DNA from: Mastigamoeba balamuthi
Lineage: Eukaryota; Evosea; Mastigamoebida; Mastigamoebidae
DNA length: 64,000 nt
NCBI GenBank assembly: GCA_902651635.1
Contig: CACRSC010001923.1
Coordinates: 433,401-497,400, forward strand
Reading direction: 5' to 3'
In this document: positions 21,394-31,499 of the stretch, in pieces
How positions within the stretch are numbered: the stretch's first letter is position 1
Layout: every line of letters starts with the position of its first letter
Translations under genes and position numbers: made by a program
The notes under the pieces: model-generated
Database searches by the model: none
What the model was told of the DNA's origin: nothing
The model's input: the letters and a program-made list of their open reading frames with translations, nothing else

Positions 21394-22767
21394 ATGAAGC
21401 GCGTCGTCGGTCCCATCGCCTCTGCGGGGCCCCCGCTGGCCAAGCGCTCGCGCGCCTCGCCCGCGCCCCTGGCCCGCGCGCCCTCGCGGCTGCCCGCCTC
21501 GGCCTCTGCCGCCGCCAGCGCCCGCAAGCCCTCGTCGCTGCCCTTCACGAGCGCCGCACGCGCGCGCTCGGCCCAGGCGGCGTCGGCCTCGGGCCCGCGG
21601 CTGACGCCCGCCCTGGTGCTGCCGGCGCAGCACACGGGGCCCTGCGCGCCGCCCGCCGCGCCGTGCCGCGCGTGCGCCAAGTCGCTGCTGCGCAAGGCCC
21701 GCAGCGAGCTCGCCGTCGCCGGCTTCTACGACCCGCGCCACGCCGAGCTCCGCCTGCGCGTCGCAGAGCTGCGCGCGCTGATCATCGGCCCCGACGTGGC
21801 GGGCGTGGCGTCGGCGGGCGGCGACGCGGAGATGGCGAGCGACGAGGGGCCCGAGGACGTGGGGGCCGAGCACGCGGGCATGCGGCCGCGCACGCTGGCC
21901 GCCGTCGCGGCGTACGCCAGACAGCGCCCGGCGCCCCGCGAGTGGGCCGAGCGCGCGCTGCGCGACATCGCCGCAGGTGAGCAGAGAGCACCCCCACAGT
22001 TCCAGCCGCATTCAATTGCCCCCCAATTCCCCCCCCCCCCGTTTCATTCCCAATTCCTTCCCAACTCCTACCAATTCCTACCGCCGGACGGTCAGCCCCA
22101 GCGCCGAGCCTGCGCTGCGAGGCGGAGGGGGCCGGGCCCTGGGGGCACACTCCAGCCGAGCGCACCCCCGTGCGGTGCTCGGCAGCCCCCCGTTGGCGGC
22201 CCATTTCCTGAATGTAATAATTACGCGATACAATACGCGAAAGTTCCCAGTTTCGCGATCTGGCCGTTCGCGACTTGGGGCGGGCGGGCGGGAATGGGGG
22301 AGGAGGCGTAGAGGTCCCCCTCCTCGGGCACACTCCAGGCAGAGCGCCCCGTTTCCCCCGGCTGCATTAATTAATTTGGCGGCGGGCAGCAGAACTGAAT
22401 TGAGTTTGACTGATGTGACGTGCCACGCGCAGCGCAGGGGGCGGCGCCGCGAGACATGGCGAGCGCCGTGGAGGCGCTGCACGCGGTGACGGTGCAGGCG
22501 TGCGTGGGGGGCGTCTTCGCGGGGGGCGACGACCGCGAGGTGGTCTCGCGCGTGGCCGAGGCGCTGACGCGGGGCTGGCGGCTGGTCCTCCGGCTGCTCG
22601 ACGTGCGGGCCGGCGGCCTGCTGCCCCCGCGCCACGAGCCCCTGCGGCCCGCGCTGCTGGGCGCCAAGCGCGACGTCGTGCGGCTGGCCCACGCCACCTA
22701 CAGGGGGTACAGCCTCGGCCAGCTCGACGACGCCGCGGAGGCCTTTGTCGACGCCTTTGGCCTCTGA
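21394..22767 (+). CDS. Uncharacterised two-exon protein
   Basis: Exons 21394-21976 and 22433-22767 (donor GTGAGC, acceptor GCGCAG, phase 1) give 305 residues. The N-terminal 70 residues are Ala/Ser/Arg-rich and probably disordered, with a short basic patch LAKRSR near residue 20. A CRACAK pair precedes a helical region (RKARSELAVAGFYDPRHAEL, then LRLRVAELRALI). The C-terminal 115 residues are helical and Ala/Leu/Val-rich, ending AAEAFVDAFGL. I do not recognise a family. A soluble, possibly nuclear protein is a guess from composition. Confidence 0.65.
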
Positions 22768-23345
22768 GGCCCTCCGCTCCCTCTTCTCTTTCTTATACCC
22801 CCTCTTCTCCCTTTCCCTTCCTCTCTGCTCTCCTGCCGGTGTTAAGGTGTTGGCGGGAGGGGCGTCGTGCGGTGCATGGGTGCACGGCGCCCCTCCCCCC
22901 GTCGTGCGGGGCGCTCTGCCGTGGCGCCTTGTGGTTCTCCTCTCTCTCCCCCCATTTTTTGTGAAACCACATTTTCAAATCCAATTAGCTGGAATTCAAC
23001 CTCTCGTCTCGTATGCACCGGCAGCGCTGCTCTCCTCTGGGTGGGGTGGCCGATCGCCGATCGACACCCAACCTGCAACTGGGAGAGGGCCCTGGATCTG
23101 GACGGCCAACGGAGCGAAAAGGCGGGTGAATTGGAATTCAATTGTTTGCAACAAACGGCGAGCAGAGTGCCCGCCGCTGCCGTGGCGGCACACCGCGGCT
23201 GCCGGCGGCGGAGAGCTGCCCACGCCCCCCGAGGGGGCTGGCGCTGGCGCCACAGAGCGCAGTCAGGGGCGCGTGCTTGGTGGCACCAGAGGGGATGTGT
23301 GTTCAGTGCGTGCGTTGTGTGTCCGTGCGGGGGGCCAGCGGGGGC

Positions 23346-24083
23346 TCAGCAGCAGCAGCGGCCGCCGAAGGTGCTCTCGCCGTTGTACGTGACGTAGAGG
23401 AAGCCGTCCTCGTCCTTGTGGCGCTCGTAGATCTGCGACATGAGCGCCCCTGCACAGCCCGCCAGTCGCACGTGTGAGCGAACGAGCGAGGCAAGACGAG
23501 GCAGCAACAGGATGGGGAGAGAGCAGAGAGGGAGGGGGGCAGCCGGGCACCGGTGGGGGGCAGGACGTCGTTGACAAAGAGGAAGATGGCCTTCTCGGGC
23601 TTGAGCTTCATGTGGCGCCTGATCTCGTAGACAAACTTGCCCACCGTGATGTCCCGGGGCACCAGGTACCTGGCAGGGGGTGGGGGCTGGTGTGTCAGGC
23701 CTTGTCCGTGCTCACAACGAGCAGCAAGGGGGCGGGAGCATCACAAGACACAAGGCCAGGGCAGTGCTGGTGCTGTGCCATGTGCGCTGGTTCTCGAAAC
23801 TGCGGTCAACTTGTCAACTAGTCAACTGACACTGCCACGCGCACATGCCGAGGAGAGGGGCCCACTGCCTGCCCCCCCACCCTCTCGTCCAGACAGGCCA
23901 GCGTGCAGCTCGCCCCGGGGCATCAGTCGCCCCCTCATGGCAGCCGAGCGCAGACAAGAGAGGACGGGGGCAGCAGCAGCAGCAGGCAGGCAGCCGAGCA
24001 CACGCCACACACCACGCACACACACGGCGCAGGGCACACAGGCACACAGGCACAGGCACACAGGCGCCCCCCCTCCCCCAGGG

Positions 24084-24130
<47 letters not shown>

Positions 24131-24433
24131 GACTTCTTCTTGTCGATGTCGGGGGCGTCGCTGTTGGCGGCCTTCTCGACAATGACGGGTATGTGGTCGT
24201 TGTACTTGGTCAGTATCCTCTCGGCCACCTCCTTCCGCTTCTCTGCACCACCCACCGGCCCCGACCCCAGCGCAGCACGCGCGACCCCAGCAGAGCAGCG
24301 TCAGGCAAAGTCACACAGTGCAGAGACAACACAGAGAGAAGAGGAGAGAAGAGAGAGAGAGAGAGAGAGAAGAGAGCAGCGCGCGTGTACCCAGCGGGTG
24401 CTCCGCCTTGAAAGATCCGGCGCGCGACGACAT
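23346..24433 (-). CDS. ATG8: Autophagy ubiquitin-like protein Atg8
   Basis: Ubiquitin-fold protein conjugated to phosphatidylethanolamine on autophagosomes. Four exons: 24391-24433, 24134-24242, 23551-23669, 23346-23449, giving 124 residues. It reads [20 protein letters not shown] at the start, then [54 protein letters not shown], and near the end [19 protein letters not shown]. These match the GABARAP/Atg8 core. The scissile Gly follows TF; after FG come GRCCC, five residues that Atg4 would remove. Donors are GTACAC, GTCCGC and GTGCCC. The second intron contains a (GA)n tract. Very secure assignment. Confidence 0.97.
24090..24128. repeat. (AG)n microsatellite in ATG8 intron 2
   Basis: About 19 AG dinucleotides directly after the GTCCGC donor (CT-rich on the coding strand). 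Confidence 0.9.
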
Positions 24434-24723
24434 GGGTGCTGCTTGCTCGCTGCGGTGGGGGTAGAGGGGCCCGGGTTGGGGATGGGGGCTTCGCGTGTGT
24501 GGGGGTTCGCGTGCCGTGTGGCGGATTCTTCGAAACTCGCGATATTTTCAGGGTAAATATCGGCGGGGAATCAACTGTGCCCAATTTCGAATTCCGTTCT
24601 GGAATCATTTGGGGAATCTTCCCCATTTCGTCGCTGCACACCCCGGGAGGACGCTGCAGCAGCGCAGACACCGGCTGGGGCCCCCGCGGTATGTTCCGTG
24701 ACCGCTGGAGATAGAGCCAGCCC

Positions 24724-24830
24724 GGAGATATCGCTGAGGGGGTGCACAGTTGCCCCACAGGGCAGTTTTTTCCTGCACAACTCACTGTGTGCACGCAGTT
24801 CGAAGTTGCACTGCTGCGGCGGCGCATCTT
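24724..24830 (+). promoter_or_regulatory. Putative promoter shared in form by the two tandem receptor genes
   Basis: GGAGATATC lies 107 bp before the ATG at 24831; the paralogue has GGAGATATC 94 bp before its ATG at 27821. Both are followed by a CACAGGGCA(G/A)TTTT block and by CTTATGAC at the start codon. Conservation after divergence of the intergenic DNA suggests promoter function. This is inference. Confidence 0.45.
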
Positions 24831-27541
24831 ATGACGCCGCCTCTCCACTGCGCGGCGCCGCTGCTGCTGCCCCTACTGCTGCTGGCAGCCGCGCGCCCCG
24901 CGAGCGCGTTCCGCGGCAGCGAGCCCTCGCCGTGCGACCCGGGCAGCGAGCGGTACGACCTCGACAACGGCAACAACGGTGCCCTACCCGCTGCTGCACT
25001 CTGTTGCACACGCCGCCCAAACACCACCGACAAGCCCGCACCATTTCCGCCTGTTTCTCCCGCCGGGTTTTAATTTTGGGATACCGCGTTTCCCCCGTGC
25101 CGGCCCGCGCCTGACCTCTTGCGCCCTCCTCCCCGCAGGCCAGCTGGGCGGGCCCATGCGCTCGGAGTACGCACAGCTCTTCACGCCGCCCGCCGTCCCC
25201 TGGCTCTACAGCAAAGTGCGCTGCCCCCCACATTTCATTCCTCCCCGCGAATTTCTAAGTCAGAAACCAACAAACTGCCCACCGCCCTTACCTCGGCTGC
25301 ACGCGGGGGCCCTGCGCACGCATCCCCAGGTGTGCGTGTGGGTGTGGCTGAAGCCCGACAGCGACAACCGCACGGCGAGAGCGAACGTGACGGTGGCGCT
25401 GTACAACGAGCAGGCCGACGGGCACCCCGAGGAGACTTACGCCGCGGCGGCCTCGGTGGCCATCGACTCGGGCATGCAGGGCAGGTGGTGGGCAGTCGAC
25501 ACGGCCTTCCTCGTGCGGCGGCCGCGCGTGTACATCGCCGTGACCTCTGCAGGGTCGCGCTCGCCGCTGATGTACTGGAGCACCCACGGAGAGCCGAGGC
25601 GGACGTTCAGCAGGTCTCTGATGTCCGAGTCCCACGATCCCGTGCGCGCCCCCCAAACGCCTCGTGCCTGCGGGATCTGAGCAGCCGCCACGCGCAGCCC
25701 GCCTGGGGAGAGGCAACGGACACGCTGGTCATGTCAGCGCTGGCGATGAGGGCAGCGGGGCGCTCGGCCACCAATGCGCAGCCGCCAGCCAAGTGGCGCT
25801 GCAGCAGAGCTCAGTATAACGACTCGCTCTGCTCATGCGGCTGCGGTGACTGGGACCCCGCTTGCAGGGGGGCTGTCGCAGGCCCCGTGACCAGCAACTG
25901 CAGCGCGGGAGTGTGCGACAGGGAGGGCAAGTGCAGCGCCAAAGGTGCGCGGATGAGCTGAAGTGAGTTATCGTTGGCTCACCTCAGGACACGCTGCTGC
26001 CCCACTTCAGACCCCGGATGGGAGAAGTGCGACTTGAAGCACTACGGGGCGTACGACGGGTGCCACTGTGGGTGCGGAAACCTCACGGACCCCGACTGCC
26101 TGCTGGACAACACGGCGGTCAACTGCCCCGCGATGGCTGCGCCCGTCTGCTCTGTGAACAACACGTGCTCCGGTACACGCGATCGACTGGCCCTCCACCC
26201 GCGCACCGCAGCTCACACGAGGGGGCGCAGACAGGTGGACGTGCCCCGTGAGCTGGTACAACGACGGCGTGTGCCACTGCAACTGCGGGGTGCAGGACCC
26301 CGACTGCAACTGGATGGGCAACAACAGCGACTGCCCCGCAGGGCGCGTCTGCTACAGAGGCCAATGCAAACGTACTGCCCGCCTCGCGCACCGAAGCTCT
26401 CCCCAGTGCCTAAAAGAGAGCTCTCAACGCAGGGATGCCACCCACGTGGGTCTGCACGCCCGAGTACTACAACAACTCGGGGTCGTGCGATTGCGAGTGC
26501 GGGGCTCCCAACCCAGGTGCGCTGAGCCCAGAAAACCCACACATAACACGGACACCCCCCGTATTAACACAACACCGCAGCGTGCGACAGCGACGCGCTG
26601 ATCCTGTTCAACTGCCCCGGGAACATCGACCAGTACGCCTGCTCGGCGGAGGGCCACTGTGTGGCCCGGGGCTGTGGCAACGGCGTCCTCGAGTCCAACG
26701 AGGAGTGCGAGGGCGGCGCGGGCTGCAACGCGTCGTGCGGCTGCAAGGAGGGCTACAGAGCGGCGGATAACGGCACGTGTCTCGCGGACACCGCCCCTCC
26801 GGAGAGCCGCCAGTCGCGGCGGGAGCTGCTGGAGCTCGCCATCGCGCTCCCCGTCGTCGTGACGGCCGTGGCAGTGATCGCCTGCGTTGGCGTGGGCGTA
26901 GCGTGGTGCGGGACCGACCCTCCTGTTCTGCCGGCCAAGGGCAGAGTGCTCACCTGTGCTGTGTGTGCTTGTGCCTCCTCCGCAGCCGATTGCGAGGGCG
27001 CAGGGACAGGAGGAGGAACGACAGCAAGGAGTCTATGGGCCCTCTGGGCGTCAAGACGCTCGACATGGCCCACGCGCCCGACAGCGTCGTCCCCATTGCC
27101 AGCATCGGCGACTCGATGTCCTCCGCGCCCGAGACGCCCCGCGCGGGGCTTCTGGTGCCCCCGCTGCAGCTGCCGGCGCTGCCGGACGATGGAGCCGTGC
27201 CCGTCATGGACGCGGGCACGGGCTCTGCGATGATCGCGGGCTCCATCGCCGACGAGGACATAGCACTCCCGCCGTGCATCGGCGTCGACGTGGCGGCGCA
27301 GGCGGTGCCGGGGCAGCTGTCGGGTACCCCGGGGACGGGGAAGGTGGTGCACAGCATCCAGACGGTCTGCGACTCGGACGGCAACGTGCTGTACCAGTCG
27401 GTGGTCACCTACGACGACACGGGCAACGTCCTCTCCTCCTCCAACGCGTTCCGTGCGAGCCCCAGGCTCTCAGACGCCGGCGCAGCGCCTGCCGCCCTCC
27501 CATCCCCGGCGCAGCCCTTTGCGTCGCTAAAGGCTACTTAG
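24831..27541 (+). CDS. Type I membrane protein with Cys-rich DPDC repeats, tandem copy 1
   Basis: Nine exons: 24831-24978, 25139-25215, 25330-25641, 25698-25944, 26011-26172, 26231-26371, 26433-26516, 26581-26905, 26986-27541; all phases fit and give 683 residues. Signal peptide (LLLPLLLLAAARPASA), then a beta-sandwich-like domain of about 140 residues (LFTPPAVPWLY, NVTVALYNEQ, WWAVDTAFLVRRPRVYIAV), reminiscent of carbohydrate-binding domains. Four Cys-rich repeats follow, of the form W-x-C...YND-x-C-x-C-x-CG-x-x-DPDC...NC...C. A DUF4215-like repeat (RGCGNGVLESNEECEGGAGC) precedes one transmembrane helix (LAIALPVVVTAVAVIACVGV). The 185-residue cytoplasmic tail starts with a basic stop-transfer stretch. 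Probable surface receptor or adhesin. AATAAA follows the stop within ten bases. Confidence 0.85.
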
Positions 27542-27543
27542 TA

Positions 27544-27549
27544 AATAAA
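27544..27549 (+). promoter_or_regulatory. AATAAA polyadenylation-type signal
   Basis: Three bases after the stop codon of the receptor gene ending at 27541. The same hexamer follows the genes ending at 50581 (50645-50650) and 59617 (59729-59734). Confidence 0.55.
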
Positions 27550-27820
27550 CGAGAACAACCCCGCGTGCACACAGTCCCGGAGGCTTGCGGGGTCGCAGTC
27601 GGCGACCATCGCAATTTAACTGACCGCACACAATTCCGTGTAATCGCGAACCCCTCGGCCCCGTGCGTGGTCTGCAGTAGGAGTGCCCCTGTGCTGCAGA
27701 TAGCAGAGATTGCTGCAACTCTGGCCGGAGATATCTCGCTCGGGAGTTGCCTCTTTTTATCCACACAGGGCAATTTTCGGCGTTTTTTGCACATCGAGCA
27801 GTGTGTGGGGGCGCGTGCTT

Positions 27821-30397
27821 ATGACACTGCTCCCCCACTGCCCAGCAGCACTGCTGCTCGCGGTCCTCGCGCTGTCGGTGCGCGCTCTGCGGGGTGCGGA
27901 GCCCTCGCCCTGCGACTCGGGCGAGGCGTACGACCTGGACAACGGCAACAGCGGTTGCGCAGCCTCCGCTTTTTTTCTTTTGGGAGGGGCCCGACATTGC
28001 AGCCGAGCCTTCTGACGCCTCCTCCCTGGTGCTGGCGCAGGGATGCTGGGGGGATCGCTGCGACTGGAGTACGCGCAGCTCTTCACGCCTCCTGTCGTCC
28101 CCTGGGTCTACAGTAAAGTACGTCTCGGCCGAGGCGACGAATTCGCTGCTGCGCACTCGCCACTCAACTGCTGGGCGCACGCAACGCCCGGGCGCCGCCA
28201 GGTGTGCGTGCTGGTGTGGCTCAAGCACGACAGCAGCGGCAGCGGCATGCGCGCGGCGAGGGCCAACGTGACGGTGGCGCTGTACAGCGAGGGCGCGGCG
28301 GGAGAGCCCGGGAGAGTGCCGCTGGACACGGCGCAGCTGACCGTCGACTCAAGCATGCAGGGCAGTTGGTGGGCCGTCGACACGGCCTTCCTCGTGCGAC
28401 GACCGCGCGTCTACATCGGCGTATCGTCCCCGAGCTCGCGCACGTCGCTGCTGTTCTGGAGCACGCGAGGGACGGCCAGGCAGACGTACTGGCGGTCGTC
28501 GATGTGGGTGTCGACCCCCGTAAGCTCGGCGCCCCGGAGGCCATCGGACGCAGGGCTCACCTCCGCGACCACCTGCGCAGGACATGTGGATCGAGGGGGC
28601 CACATCGGAGGGCATTGCATCGCTGGCGATGAAGGCCAAGGGGCGACCGGCCACCAATGCGCAGCCGCCGGCCAAGTGGAGTTGCAGCAGAGCAGAATAC
28701 AACGACTCGGTCTGCTCGTGCGGCTGCGGCGACTGGGACCCCGCGTGCAGGGGGGCTGTCGCAGGTCCTGAGTCCAGAAACTGCAGCACCGGGGTGTGCG
28801 ACAGGGAGGGCAAGTGCATACCGGAAGGTGCGCGGAGAAGCCGCGTAGCGATGGTGGCTCAGTTGCTGCCCCAATGCAGACCCGGGATGGGAGACGTGCG
28901 ACTTGAGGCACTACGGGGCGTACGACGGGTGCGACTGTGGGTGCGGAGGCCTCACGGACCCCGACTGCCTGCTGGACGACACAGCAGTCAACTGCCTCGG
29001 GATGGCCGCGCCAGAGTGCATCATTGAGAACAACACGTGCTCCGGTACACAGCAGCGCTCGCATTCTCCCCCTCTCTCCACCTCACTCGCACGGCATTTC
29101 CTTTCAGACAAGTGGACGTGCCCCGTGGGCTGGTACAACGACGGCGTGTGCCACTGCAACTGCGGGGCGCAGGACCCCGACTGCAACTGGATGGGCAACA
29201 ACAGCGACTGCCCCGCGGGGCAGATCTGCCTCGACGCCGAGTGCACAAGCACGCAGCCCCCCAACACAACACGTCCCCATGCCAGCCCTGCCAGCAGCCT
29301 CTCAACACCGGGCTGGTGGGTTACAGGCGTACCGGCGACGTGGGTTTGCATGCCGCAGTACTACAACTCCTCGTGGGTGTGCGGCTGCGAATGCGGGGCC
29401 CCCAGTCCATGTACCTGTCGCCCACTTCCCCCTGCGTCGCCGCAGCTGTACTGACCCCTCCACCAGCGTGCGATAGCAGGTCCACAACGCAGACGCTGTT
29501 CAACTGCCCCGGGGAGATAACGCAGTACGCGTGCTCTGCGGCCGGCCACTGCGTGGCCAGGGGCTGCGGCAACGGCATCCTCGACTTCAACGAGCAGTGC
29601 GAGGGCGGCGCGGGCTGCAACGCGTCGTGCGCCTGCGCTCAGGGCTACAGCGCAATTGGCAACGGCACATGCCTCCGAGTCGCCGCGGTGCGCTCGGAGA
29701 GGCGCGACCTGCTGAAGCTCGCCATCGCTCTGCCGGTCGCCGTTTCCGCCGTGGCAGTGATCGCCTGCGTCGCCGTGGGCCTGACGTGGTACCCCGCCCC
29801 CCTGCCACGGACCGCCGAAGTCGACTGACAGCTGCCTGCCACGCACGCAGCCGAATGAGAGGGCGGGAGGAGCTCAAGAGCGGCGGCTGCAGAGAGCCGA
29901 TGGGGCCGCTGGACGTGCACGCAGTCGACCTCTCGCGCGTCACCGACAGCGTCGTCCCCATCGCCAGCATCGGCGACTCGGTGACGCTGATGGCCGACTC
30001 GCAGCTCGGGGGCCCCGTCCCCCTGGGCGACGACGGCCGCGTGCCCATCATGGACGCGGGCACGGGCTCCGCGATGATCGCGGGCTCCATCGCCGACGAG
30101 GACATCGCGCTCCCGCCGTGCGCCGACGTCGACGTGGCGGCGCAGGCGCTGCAGGGGCCGCTGTCGGCGACCGCGGGGACGGGGAAGGTGGTGCACAGCA
30201 TCCAGACGGTCTGCGACTCAGACGGCAACGTGCTGTACCAGTCGGTGGTCACCTACGACGACACGGGCAACGTCCTCTCCTCCTCGGGCCCCTTCAGGAC
30301 GGCCACGGGCCCGCGCGGCTCGGGCTCGGACGCAGATATCAGCGCGGAGAGAAGTGAGCTGCCAGCCGCACTAACTAACACCATCTTCACGCCCTAA
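27821..30397 (+). CDS. Type I membrane protein with Cys-rich DPDC repeats, tandem copy 2
   Basis: Paralogue of the gene at 24831-27541 with nine matching exons: 27821-27953, 28041-28117, 28202-28507, 28581-28827, 28880-29044, 29108-29272, 29327-29410, 29467-29788, 29851-30397 (681 residues). Exons 2, 4 and 7 have the same lengths as in copy 1 (77, 247, 84). Signal peptide LLLAVLALSVRALRG, beta-sandwich domain, Cys-rich repeats (CSCGCGDWDPACRG, CDCGCGGLTDPDCLLD, CHCNCGAQDPDCNW, CGCECGAP), DUF4215-like repeat, transmembrane helix (LAIALPVAVSAVAVIACVAV), long tail. The exon 6/7 intron (54 nt, donor GTCCCC) keeps the frame open, so retention cannot be excluded; the equal exon 7 length supports splicing. 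The tail is more conserved than much of the ectodomain. Confidence 0.85.
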
Positions 30398-30597
30398 CGG
30401 ATTCCAGTACTACCTAGCAATGAATATCGATTGAGTGGACTCTGTAGAAATGGGAGACAGCCTTTTTCGAGATGCGAGAATGAACCCGTTGTTTTGCAGT
30501 CACCCTCGGTGTCTAGGCGTGCAGCGCCGTCCTTCACCAGCAGTGAAGGCGCGTCTCTGCGGGGAACCAGGCAGCTCAGGGTGAAAAGAAGACCTTT

Positions 30598-31417
30598 CAG
30601 CGGACGCACGGGCACTTCTGCCCGAGGTAGCAAGCAACGAAGCAGAGGACACGCGGGACACCGGCAGTGAGCCTCCGAATGGCGTCGATGCCAGCGGCCG
30701 AGGTCCAGCCCACAAGGTCCGACGAGCTGAGTGCCCCTGGCAGTGATGGCGCTGAGGTCGATCACCTGCGGCACAACGGGAGAGGTTACTGCCCCGCAGA
30801 GACGGCCAGTTAATCTGGGGAAGAGGGCAAGGAACGAAAGGCTCTCTCACCCAGGACGTTCGGGGACGAGGTGCCACGGCCTCATGAGGCGGAGGAACTT
30901 GGAGCGACCGCACAGCACGTAGAAGTGGCCAGACAGGCGCATCTCCTCTGCATAATGCCACAGTTTGTACAGCGCCTTCACTCCTTCTCCGTCCGTGGCA
31001 CTCGCGTGTTGCTTGCTTACGATCCGTCAGCAGAAGCCAGGAAGAGAACTGATGGCGCACCGGGATCCGGCGCTCAAAGAGCTGGACCTCGTCAAAAACG
31101 ATCAGCAACCTGCAGCGCGGGGCACGCTGGCGCAGAAGTCCCACGACGTCTCCTGCGCTTCTCAGCTGGCTGTGCTCGCCGGCCCTGAAGATTCCCGCGA
31201 GGAGCAGCGCAACGCCGATGGCTTGTGACACCGCGACGGGGACGTCTGACGGTGCGGAGAAGTCGAGGAGACCCAGGCAGAGCTCGTCCGTCACAGCCTT
31301 CTTGAGCTGCGCGCCGCTGACGCCGCCACGCGTGCTGACCTCGCAGGCATCGTCGAGGTCCTCACCGTACCACACCAGAACTGCGTCGAGGGGACCCTGC
31401 GGAGCAGTAGAGACCAT
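30598..31417 (-). pseudogene. Crinkler/RHS-type NTPase fragment, truncated
   Basis: The minus strand carries the Walker B-like LLIVFDEVQLFERRIP, then (in other frames or exons) SGHFYVLCGRSKFLRLMR and AGIDAIRRLTAGVPRVL, ending at a TGA near 30598. These fit the NTPase part of crinkler/RHS proteins (compare the apparently complete gene at 39145-41903). The P-loop half is missing: similarity stops near 31470 where Ty3/gypsy sequence begins. Frame changes between the segments could be introns or damage. The first 150 bp recur at 50801-50957. Probably a dead paralogue cut by retroelement insertion. Confidence 0.6.
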
Positions 31418-31499
31418 CGGGGCCAGTGATGCAATTGAACGAAACAGATTCTGATCCTCAGAATCCCAACCAGTCAGATATAATTATGCAACCGCCTCC

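Noticed and set aside
24090-24128. (AG)n tract as a CRISPR or satellite array
   Set aside because: Simple dinucleotide repeat inside an intron; no spacers.
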